A stretch of DNA of 64,000 nt from Bacillus changyiensis (GCF_027706145.1 NZ_JAQFWW010000001.1:62001-126000); one strand, 5' to 3'. Positions 34,636 to 46,575 are shown, numbered from the stretch's first letter. Notes: generated by a model not told the origin, from the sequence alone. Numbers and translations: made by a program.

Positions 34636-35430
34636 ATGGGAACAAAGAAAAAGATTGGATTAGGAGTTGCATCTGCTGCGCTAGGTCTTGCATTAGTAGG
34701 TGGAGGAACATGGGCTGCTTTCAACGATATTGAAACAACTCATGCAACTTACGCAGCTGGAGAGCTTGACTTAAATGCTCAAGATACATCAGCTAGAGTA
34801 AGCTTGTCTAACCTCAAACCGGGTGATAAATTCAAAAAAGAATTTACATTCAAAAATGATGGCACATTGGCTATTAAAGAAGTTTTAATGAAAATGGGCT
34901 ACAAAAACTTTGTTGATGGAAAAGCGAAAAACGGCGGTAAAAACTCTGCTGAAGACTTCCTTAAACAATTTAAAGTTAGCGTATTGACAGTAGGTCTTGA
35001 AGGTGGAAACGGTTATCCGAAAAACATCATTTTAGATTCTGCTAACCTTTATGATCTATACAATGCGTCTGCTAAAGAAGATAAAGCTGCATATGATAAA
35101 GTTAAAAAACATATTGCACCAGGTTTCTTACATGAAAATGGTAAAATCAATGTAGCAACAATTAAAGGAAAAACTGCACCTGAATATGATGGTGTACCAA
35201 AAGATCCATATGATTTCGATAAAGTCGAAATGGTCATTGAATTTGTCAATGATAAAGCAACAGACAGCGAAGGCAGAATGTTGCAAAACAAATATCAAGG
35301 TGACTCTGTAGAGCTTGACTTCTCATTCGAAGCTACTCAATGGAATGGCTTGACAATCGATGGTAAAAAACATGCTGATGAAAATGGGTATGTTAAAGAG
35401 AACGAAAAAGCTCACAGTGAAGACAAATAA
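34636..35430 (+). CDS. tasA: Biofilm matrix fibre protein TasA
   Basis: TasA is the main proteinaceous fibre of the Bacillus biofilm and belongs to the camelysin-like family. The 264-residue precursor has a signal peptide (about 1-28, with GGGTWAAF at the cleavage region). A mature jelly-roll-type domain follows (AGELDLNAQDTSARVSLSN, then FKNDGTLAIKEV). Metalloprotease residues are not evident, in line with a structural role. AAAGGAGGAG gives a strong ribosome site. Export by Sec and cleavage by SipW are expected. It is the last gene of the operon. Confidence 0.93.
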   Translation: MGTKKKIGLGVASAALGLALVGGGTWAAFNDIETTHATYAAGELDLNAQDTSARVSLSNLKPGDKFKKEFTFKNDGTLAIKEVLMKMGYKNFVDGKAKNGGKNSAEDFLKQFKVSVLTVGLEGGNGYPKNIILDSANLYDLYNASAKEDKAAYDKVKKHIAPGFLHENGKINVATIKGKTAPEYDGVPKDPYDFDKVEMVIEFVNDKATDSEGRMLQNKYQGDSVELDFSFEATQWNGLTIDGKKHADENGYVKENEKAHSEDK

Positions 35431-35443
35431 TAAAGTTCTACTT

Positions 35444-35472
35444 AAAAAACGGATCATTCAGATCCGTTTTTT
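35444..35472. terminator. Terminator between tasA and sinR
   Basis: AAAAAACGGATC and GATCCGTTTTTT form a 12-bp stem with a 5-base loop. It works in both directions. Confidence 0.88.
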
Positions 35473-35530
35473 ATTATGGTTTTATTTGTAATATAATGAT
35501 AGAAAAAACCAAAAAGAGTAAGAAAACTCC

Positions 35531-35866
35531 TTACTCCTTTTCCTGTCTTTTTTTCCATTTTTGATAGTCTAAAAATTCACGGAATTGTTTTTTAGATACC
35601 CCTGATGCCATTGCATCACGAACTAACTTTTCCCATTCACTATCTAATTGACCATCGTATTCGGTTTCATCTTTTTCATCAAGCAGGGTATGAACCGAGA
35701 CGTCCAGAACAGCGGAGACTTTTTCTAGAAATTGAATGGAGGGGTTTGTTTGTAAATTTCTTTCTATAGAACTTAAATAAGACTTCGCTACCCCAGCCTT
35801 TTCAGCTAGTTCAGATAGTGAGTAGCCTTTTTCTTTACGATATTGTTTAATACGCTGGCCAATCAA
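35531..35866 (-). CDS. sinR: Biofilm master repressor SinR
   Basis: SinR represses matrix operons (tapA-sipW-tasA and eps) and acts as a switch between motility and biofilm. It is 111 residues, the exact B. subtilis length. The N-terminal HTH domain (KGYSLSELAEKAGVAKSYLSSIER, about 14-37) and the C-terminal helical hook for tetramerisation and SinI binding (EWEKLVRDAMASGVSKKQFREFL) are both intact. I used the TTG at 35866, as in B. subtilis, because GGAAGGTGAT fits it; ATG 35872 is too close. It lies 33 bases after sinI. Confidence 0.95.
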   Translation of the reverse strand: MIGQRIKQYRKEKGYSLSELAEKAGVAKSYLSSIERNLQTNPSIQFLEKVSAVLDVSVHTLLDEKDETEYDGQLDSEWEKLVRDAMASGVSKKQFREFLDYQKWKKRQEKE

Positions 35867-35899
35867 TGTCATCACCTTCCTTTCGATATTATAGCACAT

Positions 35900-36067
35900 T
35901 CAGAAAGGATTTATTGAATGACTTGTTTCAATTGATATGGAAGATTTCGATGACTTCTTTCCTAATTGGAGAAAAGTTCGTATTTCTTCTGGACTAATCC
36001 CATCATTAAGTGCGTCATGAATTAATTTCACCCATTCCATATCCAATTCTTCCTTATGAGTTCTCAT
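35900..36067 (-). CDS. sinI: SinR antagonist SinI
   Basis: SinI binds SinR as a heterodimer and frees matrix promoters. The 55-residue protein is a helical hook resembling the SinR C-terminus (ELDMEWVKLIHDALNDGISPEEIRTFL), with the family ending HSINPF. ATG 36067 is preferred, with GGGAGGGG 9 bases upstream; GTG 36070 is an alternative. A perfect Spo0A box and a TATAAT -10 lie upstream, matching the known control by Spo0A. Confidence 0.92.
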   Translation of the reverse strand: MRTHKEELDMEWVKLIHDALNDGISPEEIRTFLQLGKKSSKSSISIETSHSINPF

Positions 36068-36151
36068 CACACATTTCCCCTCCCAAAATACTTTTGTCAT
36101 GTATTTCAGTCGATCGTGTTGTCATCAAGAATTTTTAAGTCTCCATCTTCT

Positions 36152-36195
36152 ATTATAATGCTTGATCCATAAATAAATTGGAGAATTTTGTCGAA
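36152..36195 (-). promoter_or_regulatory. sinI promoter with Spo0A box
   Basis: On the minus strand TATAAT (36157-36152) is preceded by a poor -35. TTCGACA (36195-36189, the exact 0A box TGTCGAA read the other way) sits 31 bases further upstream. A perfect -10 with weak -35 and a 0A box is expected of a Spo0A-activated promoter. Confidence 0.65.
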
Positions 36196-36204
36196 TGAAT
36201 AAAA

Positions 36205-36999
36205 TTAACTTAATTGTTTTTTTTGTAAATAAAATAATCCTCCATTTTCAATCTTAATTTTAATTTTTGGTTCGTATAATGTCTGAAGTGCTTTTTTTTC
36301 GATTTTGTATTCTTGCGGTTTTTCTTCTACCTCCTCATAAAATTGATTGAGGAGTGAAAGGTCATCATTCCATCTTTTAAGGGCAGCTTCTGCCCAATCA
36401 AGCGGCTCATCTCTGGCCACTTGTTCGATATAATATTCGAGTCGTTTGATGCCGCTTTCCGGTTTAATTAATGGTGATATCGTGTAACAATAATCAGAGA
36501 TCTGTGTTGTGAGTAAAAAGTCCTCTAGGTCATCTTGAAACCCTTCTCTGAGTTCTCCGTTGATTAGATGGAGACCACAAGACAAAAGCTTATCTTTTTT
36601 CAGGTCTGATTGGTAAGAGATTGTCACATTTACACCGAGCCATGGTTCAAGGGGGATTTGCAAGCCATTTGAACGAACTTTTTCATAGAGACGAATAAAT
36701 CTTCCTTTTCTCTTAACGGTCTGAAAGATTTGGAATAGTCTAGGTGAACCAAAATGAATAAAGTCTCCTTCTATATTTGCCGGAGCTTGTTTTTCATTTG
36801 TAATAAGCGTAATTTTCATTGGATCCGGCTGACCACCTGTTTTTTCGAGCCAGTGCCAGTAAAAGGGTCTGTTCATGATTTGTTTATCGACCTCAGCCGT
36901 CAGTTGAACAGTTAAATGAGCGCTACTTTTATCTGTAATCGTGCAACCAGTCGCTTCGAAAAAGTGTTCTAAAAACCGGTAGATGTCATCCTGTCTCAT
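36205..36999 (-). CDS. yqhG: Conserved protein YqhG
   Basis: This soluble 264-residue protein has no membrane segment and no recognisable enzymatic motif. It opens with MRQDDIYRFLEHFFEATGC and is rich in charged and aromatic residues. It corresponds to B. subtilis YqhG in place and length and is widely kept in Bacillaceae as the partner of the helicase yqhH. It lies 3 bases after that gene's stop, so they form one operon. No function is known to me. Confidence 0.75.
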   Translation of the reverse strand: MRQDDIYRFLEHFFEATGCTITDKSSAHLTVQLTAEVDKQIMNRPFYWHWLEKTGGQPDPMKITLITNEKQAPANIEGDFIHFGSPRLFQIFQTVKRKGRFIRLYEKVRSNGLQIPLEPWLGVNVTISYQSDLKKDKLLSCGLHLINGELREGFQDDLEDFLLTTQISDYCYTISPLIKPESGIKRLEYYIEQVARDEPLDWAEAALKRWNDDLSLLNQFYEEVEEKPQEYKIEKKALQTLYEPKIKIKIENGGLFYLQKKQLS

Positions 37000-37002
37000 C
37001 TG

Positions 37003-38685
37003 TTAGCCTCCAGTCTGTTTGTAATCTGAAACCGTTTTATTCCCATAAGAAATGAATGAAGTCAGGTTTTCCATTTTAACTTTCATTTCCTCATCTGTAG
37101 TCGAATAGAAAAGGATATCATGCAAGTGCTCTTCAAAATTGCCGACCTCTACTTTTGTTAAAATATCATCTAAATCACCAACTACTTTTTCAAACAAGTC
37201 GATTTTTTCATAAAGAAGCTTTAAAATATGTTCTTCTACCGTATGTTTAGTTGTCATATTGTAAATAAAAACATCTCGTTTTTGACCGAGACGGTGAATC
37301 CGGCCGATTCTTTGTTCAAGACGCATTGGATTCCACGGTAAGTCATAGTTGATAATTTTATTGCAAAACTGAAGGTTGATCCCTTCACCACCAGCTTCTG
37401 TTGCGATGAGCACTTGAACTTTGTTCTTGAACAGTTCTTTCATCCAGTCTTTCTTTCCTCTCTTAAAACCCCCTCTAAAGGGTACAGAGCTGATTCCGTT
37501 TTGTTGAAGAAACCACTGAAGGTATATTTGTGTTGCTCTGTATTCTGTAAAAATAATCACTTTGTCATTAAGCTCTTGGATCAGTTCTAGTGTTCTCATT
37601 GCTTTGGAGTTTTGGGTAACCTCATTCACTTTTTCAATCAAGTCATGAATTATTGTTTCTTCGATTATCGGAGCTTCTTGGTTTTTTCGATCAAGCATAT
37701 TTTTTAAAGTCATATAAACTGCCTCTCGGCTAGAACAGCATTCTCGTTCAAGTGTCATAATGGAAAACATACTTGACGAATGAAGGTGATCCTGTTTTAA
37801 ATTTTTAATCTCATGATATAAAGCCTGCTCAGTCGGTGAAAACGAGATGGGCACAGTTTCAACATGGCGATTTGTCCAAGCGATCCCAGTATCGTGCCGT
37901 CTGTTTCTGATCATCACTTTGTTAATTAATGTTTTTAAATGTTCGTGTGCTTCAGCAGAGCCGTTCTTTTTTGAATAATCTTTATTAAAATTACTTTCAT
38001 TGCCTAGGTGCCCCGGTTTTAAAAGGGATACAAGGTTGAAAATTTCGTCTATCTTATTTTGAATAGGTGTTGCTGTAAGCATCAGGCAATATTTCTTCTT
38101 TAAATGACGAACAAGTTCATAGTTTTTTGTTTTGCTGTTTTTTAGTTTGTGAGCTTCATCAATAATTACGACATCATATTGAATGGAGAGAACGGTCTCA
38201 CGATGTGGAGATCTTTTCGCTGTATCAAGAGAAGAGACGACAACATCACATTGCTCCCATACATAATGTTTTTTCTGTTCAACAGCTGGAATTAAAAACC
38301 TTTCACGTAGTTCTTTGACCCACTGTGAAACAAGGGAAGCTGGTGCAAGAATAAGAATTTTCTTTGCCAGTCCTCTAATCATGTATTCTTTTAAAATTAA
38401 TCCGGCTTCAATGGTTTTTCCAAGTCCGACTTCATCAGCTAAAATAGCTTTTCCATTCATTTGTTCAATGACTTTTTGGGCCACTTCAAGCTGATGTGGG
38501 AGAGGGGTGAAGTCAGGCAAATGATATGGAGCCTGCAACCCTTTAAAGGATGGAATCGACAGCCGTTTTTGCACTTCACATGATAATTTGTAGAGCTCCC
38601 AATTCGCCCATGGGCCGTCCTGATCAAGGTGTTGAGCAAACTGTGCCGGCCACTCATGATCAAAATGGATATCTGGTTTCATCAT
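37003..38685 (-). CDS. yqhH: SNF2-family ATP-dependent helicase YqhH
   Basis: This 560-residue SF2 ATPase of the SWI2/SNF2 type is close to the bacterial RapA-like group. Visible motifs are DEVGLGKTIEAG (motif I, near 92), LAPASLVSQW (Ia), DEAHKLKN (II), LTATPIQN (III), and the C-terminal helicase motifs TEAGGEGINLQFC and QRIGRIHRLGQ (V and VI). There is no zinc-finger or SWIM domain. ATG 38685 is preferred over GTG 38694 because AAGGTGG is better spaced. It may remodel RNA polymerase or nucleoprotein; the partner is unknown. Confidence 0.87.
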   Translation of the reverse strand: MMKPDIHFDHEWPAQFAQHLDQDGPWANWELYKLSCEVQKRLSIPSFKGLQAPYHLPDFTPLPHQLEVAQKVIEQMNGKAILADEVGLGKTIEAGLILKEYMIRGLAKKILILAPASLVSQWVKELRERFLIPAVEQKKHYVWEQCDVVVSSLDTAKRSPHRETVLSIQYDVVIIDEAHKLKNSKTKNYELVRHLKKKYCLMLTATPIQNKIDEIFNLVSLLKPGHLGNESNFNKDYSKKNGSAEAHEHLKTLINKVMIRNRRHDTGIAWTNRHVETVPISFSPTEQALYHEIKNLKQDHLHSSSMFSIMTLERECCSSREAVYMTLKNMLDRKNQEAPIIEETIIHDLIEKVNEVTQNSKAMRTLELIQELNDKVIIFTEYRATQIYLQWFLQQNGISSVPFRGGFKRGKKDWMKELFKNKVQVLIATEAGGEGINLQFCNKIINYDLPWNPMRLEQRIGRIHRLGQKRDVFIYNMTTKHTVEEHILKLLYEKIDLFEKVVGDLDDILTKVEVGNFEEHLHDILFYSTTDEEMKVKMENLTSFISYGNKTVSDYKQTGG

Positions 38686-38814
38686 AAATGCCACCTTCCT
38701 CCTCTTTTAAGTCTAAATGTTTTTTCTGTTGCCCAATCAGATGAGTGATGGTAGGATAATTGTAGATCATCATGAAAATACATAAGCTTTATTTAGTATG
38801 TCCAATAAATGACA

Positions 38815-39010
38815 TGAATATGAGCGAATGATAGCAAGGGGAGAGACCTTTAGTAGGCGCCGAAGGAGCAAACTTTCGAAGATCGTGAATCTCTCAGGCA
38901 AAAGAACTCTTGCTTGACGCAACTCTGGAGAGCGTTTGTATAATCATCATGACGAGCAAACCACCAAAGGGGACGCCTTTGCTTTTATGCAAAGTAAACT
39001 TTCAGGTGCC
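38815..39010 (+). promoter_or_regulatory. Tandem glycine riboswitch aptamers
   Basis: Two successive copies of the gcvT-type aptamer are visible. The first runs from ATATGAGCGAATGATAGCAA through GGAGAGACC, GCCGAAGGAGCAAAC and TCTCTCAGGCAAAA. The second begins at CTCTGGAGAG and has ACCACCAAAGGGG and CTTTCAGGTGCCAGGACAGAGAA. The order of conserved blocks and the linker match the cooperative glycine riboswitch. Glycine binding turns on gcv expression by preventing the terminator hairpin that follows. Confidence 0.92.
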
Positions 39011-39062
39011 AGGACAGAGAACCCAAAACCAATTCAAAGGGGGGGTTCTCTGTCCTTTTTTG
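39011..39062 (+). terminator. Riboswitch expression-platform terminator
   Basis: AGGACAGAGAACCC (39011-39024) and GGGTTCTCTGTCCT (39043-39056) form a 14-bp stem followed by T's. The left arm overlaps the conserved end of the second aptamer, the basis of the switch. Confidence 0.87.
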
Positions 39063-39135
39063 TGGTCTATTATTGAAATTTTTTGCGTTTTCTGATGATT
39101 AACAAATTTTTATAAAAAGCAAAGGGGGAAGCAAC

Positions 39136-40233
39136 ATGTTGAAACGAACGCCTTTATTTGATCTTTATCAAAATTATGGCGGGAAAATGATTGATTTTGG
39201 CGGTTGGGAGCTACCGGTTCGTTTTTCTTCAATTAAAGAAGAACATGAAGCGGTAAGAACAAACGCTGGGCTATTTGATGTTTCACATATGGGGGAAGTG
39301 GAGGTTACTGGAGAAAACAGCCTTGAATTTTTACAGAAGCTGTTGACTAGTGATGTTCATACATTAAAAAAAGGACGCGTCCAATATACAGTGATGTGTA
39401 ATGAAAATGGCGGGACGATTGACGACCTTCTCGTTTATCACAAGGGAGACAATCACTATTTACTTGTTTTGAATGCAGCCAATATTCATAAAGATATCGA
39501 ATGGATGACACGTCATGCTGAAGGGGATGTTGCAATCAAGAACATGTCTGATGACATTTGTTTACTCGCTTTGCAGGGACCAAAAGCTGAGCATATTTTA
39601 CAACAAGTGACAAAGGTAGACATCGCTAAGATAAAACCGTTTACATTTCAAGATTGTGTAGAAATCGGAAGTGTGCGAGCACTTATCTCGAGAACTGGGT
39701 ATACAGGTGAGGATGGATTTGAAATCTATTGTCAAAATCAAGACGCTCCTTCCATTTGGAAACTTCTTCTCGAAACCGGCAAAAATGACGGATTAGTACC
39801 GTGCGGTCTTGGCGCAAGAGACACCCTCCGCTTTGAAGCAAATCTACCCTTATACGGACAAGAATTGACGCAAGAAATTACACCGATTGAGGCTGGTATT
39901 GGTTTTGTCGTAAAAACAAATAAAAAATCTGATTTTTTTGGGAAGTCTGTTTTGGCCAGTCAAAAACAAAATGGGGTGGACAGAAAGCTGGTCGGACTTG
40001 AAATGATTGATAAAGGAATTCCGCGGCACGGATATGCTGTTTTTTATCAAAATGAAAAAATCGGTGAGGTAACAACCGGCACACAGTCGCCCACTTTGAA
40101 AAAAAATGTTGGTCTTGCCATGTTGAATATAGAAGCTACTGAGATTGACACAGTAGTTGAAGTGGAAGTCAGGAAAAAGCGGCTGAAAGCCAAAATTGTA
40201 AAAACCCCATTTTATAAACGACAAACGTCTTGA
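39136..40233 (+). CDS. gcvT: Glycine cleavage system T protein
   Basis: GcvT is the aminomethyltransferase that moves the methylene carbon of glycine to tetrahydrofolate and frees ammonia. The 365-residue protein has the GcvT fold with MGEVEVTG, the folate-site segment [10 protein letters not shown] and [21 protein letters not shown] precedes the ATG. It heads the gcvT-gcvPA-gcvPB operon behind the glycine riboswitch. The H protein gene is not in this window. Confidence 0.95.
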   Translation: MLKRTPLFDLYQNYGGKMIDFGGWELPVRFSSIKEEHEAVRTNAGLFDVSHMGEVEVTGENSLEFLQKLLTSDVHTLKKGRVQYTVMCNENGGTIDDLLVYHKGDNHYLLVLNAANIHKDIEWMTRHAEGDVAIKNMSDDICLLALQGPKAEHILQQVTKVDIAKIKPFTFQDCVEIGSVRALISRTGYTGEDGFEIYCQNQDAPSIWKLLLETGKNDGLVPCGLGARDTLRFEANLPLYGQELTQEITPIEAGIGFVVKTNKKSDFFGKSVLASQKQNGVDRKLVGLEMIDKGIPRHGYAVFYQNEKIGEVTTGTQSPTLKKNVGLAMLNIEATEIDTVVEVEVRKKRLKAKIVKTPFYKRQTS

Positions 40234-40246
40234 AAGGAGAATGACG

Positions 40247-41593
40247 ATGAAGCACCGTTACCTGCCAACAACCACTCAAGATAAAAAAGACATGCTTGAG
40301 GCGATCGGAGTCAATCAAATTGATGATCTTTTCTCAGATATACCTGAGAAGGTCAGATTTAAAGGCGAATATCGGATAAAACAAGCAAAATCTGAGACAG
40401 AACTGACGAAAGAGTTGCAAAAGCTTGCTGCTAAAAATAAACATGCAGACGCATACGCTTCATTTTTGGGAGCAGGTGTCTATGATCATTATCAGCCCGT
40501 TATTGTTGATCATGTCATATCGAGGTCTGAGTTTTATACAGCATATACACCATATCAGCCTGAGATTTCTCAAGGGGAACTCCAAGCCATTTTTGAATTT
40601 CAGACCATGATTTGTGAGTTAACAGGCATGGATATCAGCAATTCATCGATGTACGATGGTGGAACAGCATTGGCAGAAGCAGCGATGCTTGCCGCAGGAC
40701 AGACGAAAAAGAAAAAAATCGTTGTGTCTGAAACCGTCCATCCAGAATCCCGAGAGGTTTTGAAAACATATGCAAAAGGGCAGTACATCGATGTGGTTGA
40801 AGTGCGTTCAAAAAATGGAATAACAGATTTGGACGCTCTTCATCAAGCAGTTTGTGATGAAACTGCTGCTGTGATCGTCCAATATCCGAACTTTTTTGGG
40901 CAGATTGAACCGTTGAAAGAAATTGACCCCATTGCTCACAAAGGAAAAAGCATGTTTGTCGTATCTGTCAACCCGTTAGCTCTAGGGATTCTAGCGCCCC
41001 CAGGAAGATTTGGCGCTGATATTGTGATTGGAGATGCACAGCCATTTGGAATTCCAGCATCTTTTGGAGGACCACATTGCGGCTTTTTCGCTGTTACAAA
41101 AAAACTGATGAGAAAGGTTCCTGGACGTCTAGTCGGCCAGACTGAAGATGAAAATGGCAAGAGAGGCTTTGTCTTAACACTTCAGGCTAGGGAACAACAT
41201 ATCAGGCGTGATAAAGCGACTTCAAATATTTGCTCTAACCAAGCCCTTAATGCACTTGCTGCTTCAGTAGCCATGACAGCACTCGGCAAAAACGGTATCA
41301 AGGAAATCGCTTGGCAAAATATTCAAAAAGCAGCATATGCCAAACAAGCTGCTCAACAGGCAGGTCTTGAAGTTGTTTATCATGGTCCGATGTTTAACGA
41401 ATTTGTTGTTAAGCTAAACGAACCTATCAGCAAAGCAAACGAACGTCTTCTTAAAAAAGAAATCATTGGTGGATATGACTTAAGTAAGACATTTCCCGAT
41501 TTAGAAAACCATATGCTGATCGCTGTTACAGAGCTTAGAACAAAAAATGAAATTGAAACACTCATCAAGGAATTGGGGGATGGTCATGAATAA
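40247..41593 (+). CDS. gcvPA: Glycine dehydrogenase subunit 1
   Basis: This is the N-terminal half of the split P protein (glycine decarboxylase), 448 residues, the same as in B. subtilis. It has the fold-type I aminotransferase arrangement but no PLP lysine; the active site is completed by GcvPB. Marked segments are [20 protein letters not shown] and [10 protein letters not shown]. The ATG at 40247 follows AAAGGAGA by 6-7 bases; ATG 40241 abuts that site. It overlaps gcvPB by 8 bases. Confidence 0.94.
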   Translation: MKHRYLPTTTQDKKDMLEAIGVNQIDDLFSDIPEKVRFKGEYRIKQAKSETELTKELQKLAAKNKHADAYASFLGAGVYDHYQPVIVDHVISRSEFYTAYTPYQPEISQGELQAIFEFQTMICELTGMDISNSSMYDGGTALAEAAMLAAGQTKKKKIVVSETVHPESREVLKTYAKGQYIDVVEVRSKNGITDLDALHQAVCDETAAVIVQYPNFFGQIEPLKEIDPIAHKGKSMFVVSVNPLALGILAPPGRFGADIVIGDAQPFGIPASFGGPHCGFFAVTKKLMRKVPGRLVGQTEDENGKRGFVLTLQAREQHIRRDKATSNICSNQALNALAASVAMTALGKNGIKEIAWQNIQKAAYAKQAAQQAGLEVVYHGPMFNEFVVKLNEPISKANERLLKKEIIGGYDLSKTFPDLENHMLIAVTELRTKNEIETLIKELGDGHE

Positions 41594-43049
41594 TCAGGAG
41601 CAATCGCTTATTTTTGAAGTATCAAAAGAAGGGCGGATTGGTTACAGTCTGCCAAAACTTGATGTCCCTGAAACAGATCTATCAAGCCTTCTTGATGAAA
41701 CATATCAGAGAACTGAACCAGCACAGTTGCCGGAAGTATCTGAGCTTGATATTATGCGGCATTATACAGCACTATCAAACCGCAACCATGGTGTGGACTC
41801 GGGTTTTTATCCACTTGGTTCATGTACGATGAAATACAATCCAAAACTAAATGAAAAACTCGCAAGAATTCCTGGTTTTTCTGCTATCCATCCGCTTCAG
41901 GATGAACATACTGTGCAAGGGGCTTTAGAACTTTTATATGATTTGAGTGAGCATCTAGAGGAAATCACTGGAATGGATAAGGTTACACTGCAACCGGCAG
42001 CAGGTGCGCATGGCGAGTGGACAGGTCTGATGATGATCCGTGCTTTTCATGAAGCAAACGGTGATGTGAAAAGAACAAAAGTCATCGTTCCAGATTCTGC
42101 TCATGGTACAAATCCGGCATCTGTAACAGTTGCTGGACTTGAAACAGTCACTGTCAAATCAAATGCTGACGGTCTTGTTGATATAGAAGACTTAAAACGA
42201 GTCGTCAATGAAGAAACAGCAGCTCTTATGCTGACAAATCCGAACACACTTGGTCTCTTTGAAAAGAATATTTTAGAAATGGCCGAGATTGTCCATGAAA
42301 ATGGGGGAAAGCTGTATTATGATGGAGCAAATCTAAACGCTGTTCTCAGTAAAGTACGGCCTGGAGATATGGGCTTTGATGTCGTCCACTTAAACCTTCA
42401 TAAAACATTTACAGGTCCACATGGAGGTGGAGGGCCTGGATCTGGTCCTGTGGGTGTAAAACACGAGCTTATCCCGTTTTTGCCTAAACCTGTATTAGTG
42501 AAACAAAACGACCATTACACATTTGACAAAAATCGTCCTCAATCAATTGGCAGAGTTAAACCTTACTACGGAAATTTCGGTATTAATGTAAGAGCGTATA
42601 CATACATTCGTTCAATGGGTCCTGATGGGCTGAAAGAGGTTACGGAAAACGCTGTTTTAAATGCAAATTATATGATGCGAAAATTAGCACCGTATTATGA
42701 TTTGCCATTTGATTGTCATTGTAAACATGAATTTGTTTTATCTGGCAAGCGGCAGAAAAAACTTGGGGTGAGAACATTAGATATCGCTAAACGAATCTTG
42801 GATTTTGGTTTCCATCCACCAACCATCTATTTTCCCCTTAATATTGAAGAATGTATTATGATTGAACCGACAGAAACTGAATCGAAAGAAACGCTCGACG
42901 CTTTTATCGATACAATGATCCAAATTGCTAAAGAAGCGGAAGAAACTCCTGAAATCGTGCAAGAAGCTCCGCACACAACGGTTGTTAAGCGAATGGATGA
43001 AACAAAAGCGGCCCGCCAACCTATGCTTCGCTTTGTTAAAGAAGGTTGA
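41586..43049 (+). CDS. gcvPB: Glycine dehydrogenase subunit 2
   Basis: The PLP-carrying half of the P protein, 487 residues. The cofactor Lys lies in [17 protein letters not shown] (near 275), and [23 protein letters not shown] gives the substrate-binding part. It forms the decarboxylase with GcvPA and hands the aminomethyl group to the lipoyl H protein. The ATG at 41586 has GGGGGA 5 bases upstream. It is the last gene of the operon. Confidence 0.94.
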   Translation: MNNQEQSLIFEVSKEGRIGYSLPKLDVPETDLSSLLDETYQRTEPAQLPEVSELDIMRHYTALSNRNHGVDSGFYPLGSCTMKYNPKLNEKLARIPGFSAIHPLQDEHTVQGALELLYDLSEHLEEITGMDKVTLQPAAGAHGEWTGLMMIRAFHEANGDVKRTKVIVPDSAHGTNPASVTVAGLETVTVKSNADGLVDIEDLKRVVNEETAALMLTNPNTLGLFEKNILEMAEIVHENGGKLYYDGANLNAVLSKVRPGDMGFDVVHLNLHKTFTGPHGGGGPGSGPVGVKHELIPFLPKPVLVKQNDHYTFDKNRPQSIGRVKPYYGNFGINVRAYTYIRSMGPDGLKEVTENAVLNANYMMRKLAPYYDLPFDCHCKHEFVLSGKRQKKLGVRTLDIAKRILDFGFHPPTIYFPLNIEECIMIEPTETESKETLDAFIDTMIQIAKEAEETPEIVQEAPHTTVVKRMDETKAARQPMLRFVKEG

Positions 43050-43095
43050 TGAAAGAAGATCGTTCAGTAATCATTGAAGATTTCTTTCATATAAA

Positions 43096-43142
43096 AGGGG
43101 AAACCAATAATCAAAAAACCGATTGATTGGTTTCCTCTTATT
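43096..43142 (+). terminator. gcv operon terminator
   Basis: AGGGGAAACCAAT (43096-43108) and ATTGGTTTCCTCT (43126-43138, one G-T pair) form a 13-bp stem followed by a T-rich stretch. Confidence 0.8.
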
Positions 43143-43419
43143 TATTAAGTATCCAGAAAAAATAATACCTTTATAATGGGTTAAAATAACTAAAATAATT
43201 CGAGTTATTTCAGCAATAATAGTTAAAAAGTCATCAATTTATATCTGGTGTACATTAATTATAGAGGATTACAGAGCATTTAGCCGTATAAAGAAGATTA
43301 GAAAGCCACAAAGAAAGTATATGAAGGTATGAAACCAAATTAAAGAAAATATGAAGTTTGTGTGATATCCCTTATAAATGTTACGGTATAAAGGATTGCT
43401 TAAATACTGGAGGGAAAAT
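43143..43419 (+). promoter_or_regulatory. Gene-free control region ahead of opuA
   Basis: About 280 AT-rich bases without a supported gene. An 8-bp inverted repeat AAATAACT/AGTTATTT (43184-43191 and 43203-43210) is the only clear symmetric element. I could not fix a -35/-10 pair, nor a sigma-B-type promoter, with confidence. Confidence 0.4.
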
Positions 43420-44676
43420 ATGAGTGTAGGTGAACAACCAATTAAGATAAAAGTAGAAAAAGTATCCAAAGTTTTTGGTAAACACACAAAAAAAGCGATA
43501 CAAATGCTTGCTGACGGAAAAACGAAAAAAGAGATCCTTAAAGAAACCGGATCAACCGTTGGCGTCAATCAAGCAGAATTTAATGTTTACGATGGTGAGA
43601 TATTTGTCATCATGGGTCTATCTGGGAGCGGTAAGTCAACGTTAGTTCGGCTATTAAATCGATTGATTGAACCGACTGCTGGAAATATCTATATAGATGG
43701 TGACATGATAACAAATATGTCCAAAGACCAGCTTCGAGAAGTTCGACGAAAAAAAATCAGTATGGTTTTCCAAAATTTCGCTTTGTTCCCACACAGGACA
43801 ATCCTTGAAAATACGGAGTATGGGCTAGAACTGCAAGGTGTTGAAAAAAGCTTGCGGCAAGAAAAGGCACTAGAGTCCCTTAAACTCGTCGGTCTTGAAG
43901 GGTATGAAAGCCAGTATCCTAACCAGCTAAGCGGTGGCATGCAGCAACGTGTTGGGCTTGCTCGCGCATTGACAAATGATCCCGATATTCTGCTCATGGA
44001 TGAAGCATTCAGTGCTCTTGATCCGTTAATTCGTAAAAATATGCAGGACGAGTTGCTCGACTTACATGAATCTGTTGGGAAAACGATTATTTTTATTACG
44101 CATGATCTTGATGAAGCCTTACGGATTGGTGATCGTATTGCGTTAATGAAAGACGGTAATATCGTTCAAATCGGTACGCCTGAAGAAATTTTAATGAATC
44201 CATCAAACGAATATGTTGAGAAATTTGTTGAAGATGTGGACTTATCTAAAGTATTAACAGCCGGTCATATTATGAAACGTGCAGAAACTGTGCGAATTGA
44301 TAAAGGACCGCGTGTTGCACTAGAACTAATGAAAAACTTAGGTATTTCTTCAATTTATGTTGTGGATAAACATAATCGCCTGATCGGAGCAATTGATGCT
44401 TCAACAGCAAAGGAAGCGACCGAGAAAGGTTTACCACTTGATCAAGTGATCTCAACAGACATCAAAACTGTCGAACAAGAAACGATTTTGACCGATATTT
44501 TTGAAATGGTATCAGATGCAAGCATTCCCATTGCTGTCATTGATGAAAAACATCGCATGAAAGGGATTATTGTCAGGGGGGCCCTCATTGGTGCTCTTGC
44601 TGGAAATGACGAATATATTAATGCACATCAAGAATCAGCTAACAAACAAGAAGCTGTTATGCAGGAGGTGAATTAA
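43420..44676 (+). CDS. opuAA: Glycine betaine ABC transporter ATPase OpuAA
   Basis: The ATPase of the OpuA osmoprotectant importer, 418 residues, equal to B. subtilis OpuAA. The family insertion (KHTKKAIQMLADGKTKKEIL) is followed by Walker A GLSGSGKS, the Q-loop VFQNFALFPH, signature LSGGMQQR, Walker B ILLMDEAF and H-loop THD. Two C-terminal CBS repeats (about 275-395) are the osmosensing module. The ATG at 43420 has GGAGGG 7 bases upstream; the frame is open earlier. In the Q-loop Asn replaces the Lys I recall for B. subtilis. Confidence 0.94.
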   Translation: MSVGEQPIKIKVEKVSKVFGKHTKKAIQMLADGKTKKEILKETGSTVGVNQAEFNVYDGEIFVIMGLSGSGKSTLVRLLNRLIEPTAGNIYIDGDMITNMSKDQLREVRRKKISMVFQNFALFPHRTILENTEYGLELQGVEKSLRQEKALESLKLVGLEGYESQYPNQLSGGMQQRVGLARALTNDPDILLMDEAFSALDPLIRKNMQDELLDLHESVGKTIIFITHDLDEALRIGDRIALMKDGNIVQIGTPEEILMNPSNEYVEKFVEDVDLSKVLTAGHIMKRAETVRIDKGPRVALELMKNLGISSIYVVDKHNRLIGAIDASTAKEATEKGLPLDQVISTDIKTVEQETILTDIFEMVSDASIPIAVIDEKHRMKGIIVRGALIGALAGNDEYINAHQESANKQEAVMQEVN

Positions 44677-44678
44677 GC

Positions 44679-46414
<1,736 letters not shown>

Positions 46415-46416
46415 TG

Positions 46417-46452
46417 AAAAGCCGGTGAATCCTAAATTCACCGGCTTTTTTC
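46417..46452 (+). terminator. opuA operon terminator
   Basis: AAAAGCCGGTGAAT (46417-46430) and ATTCACCGGCTTTT (46436-46449) form a 14-bp stem followed by T's. Confidence 0.9.
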
Positions 46453-46540
46453 TCTAGAAAATACTAGAATAAACACCGCAAATAAATGATAAAACGACTT
46501 TCAAATTAGCCATGAAAGAAATTCTAAGAGCAAAAGCATC

Positions 46541-46572
46541 AAAAACAGCCATCTCAATTTGAGATAGCTGTT
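46541..46572 (-). terminator. yqhL terminator
   Basis: AACAGCCATCTCAA (46544-46557) and TTGAGATAGCTGTT (46559-46572) pair with one mismatch. The T run is on the minus strand. Confidence 0.75.
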
Positions 46573-46575
46573 CCG

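Noticed and set aside
43149-43419. Sigma-B promoter of opuA
   Set aside because: Only a GGGTTA-like hexamer was found, with no suitable GTTT-type -35 at the right distance.
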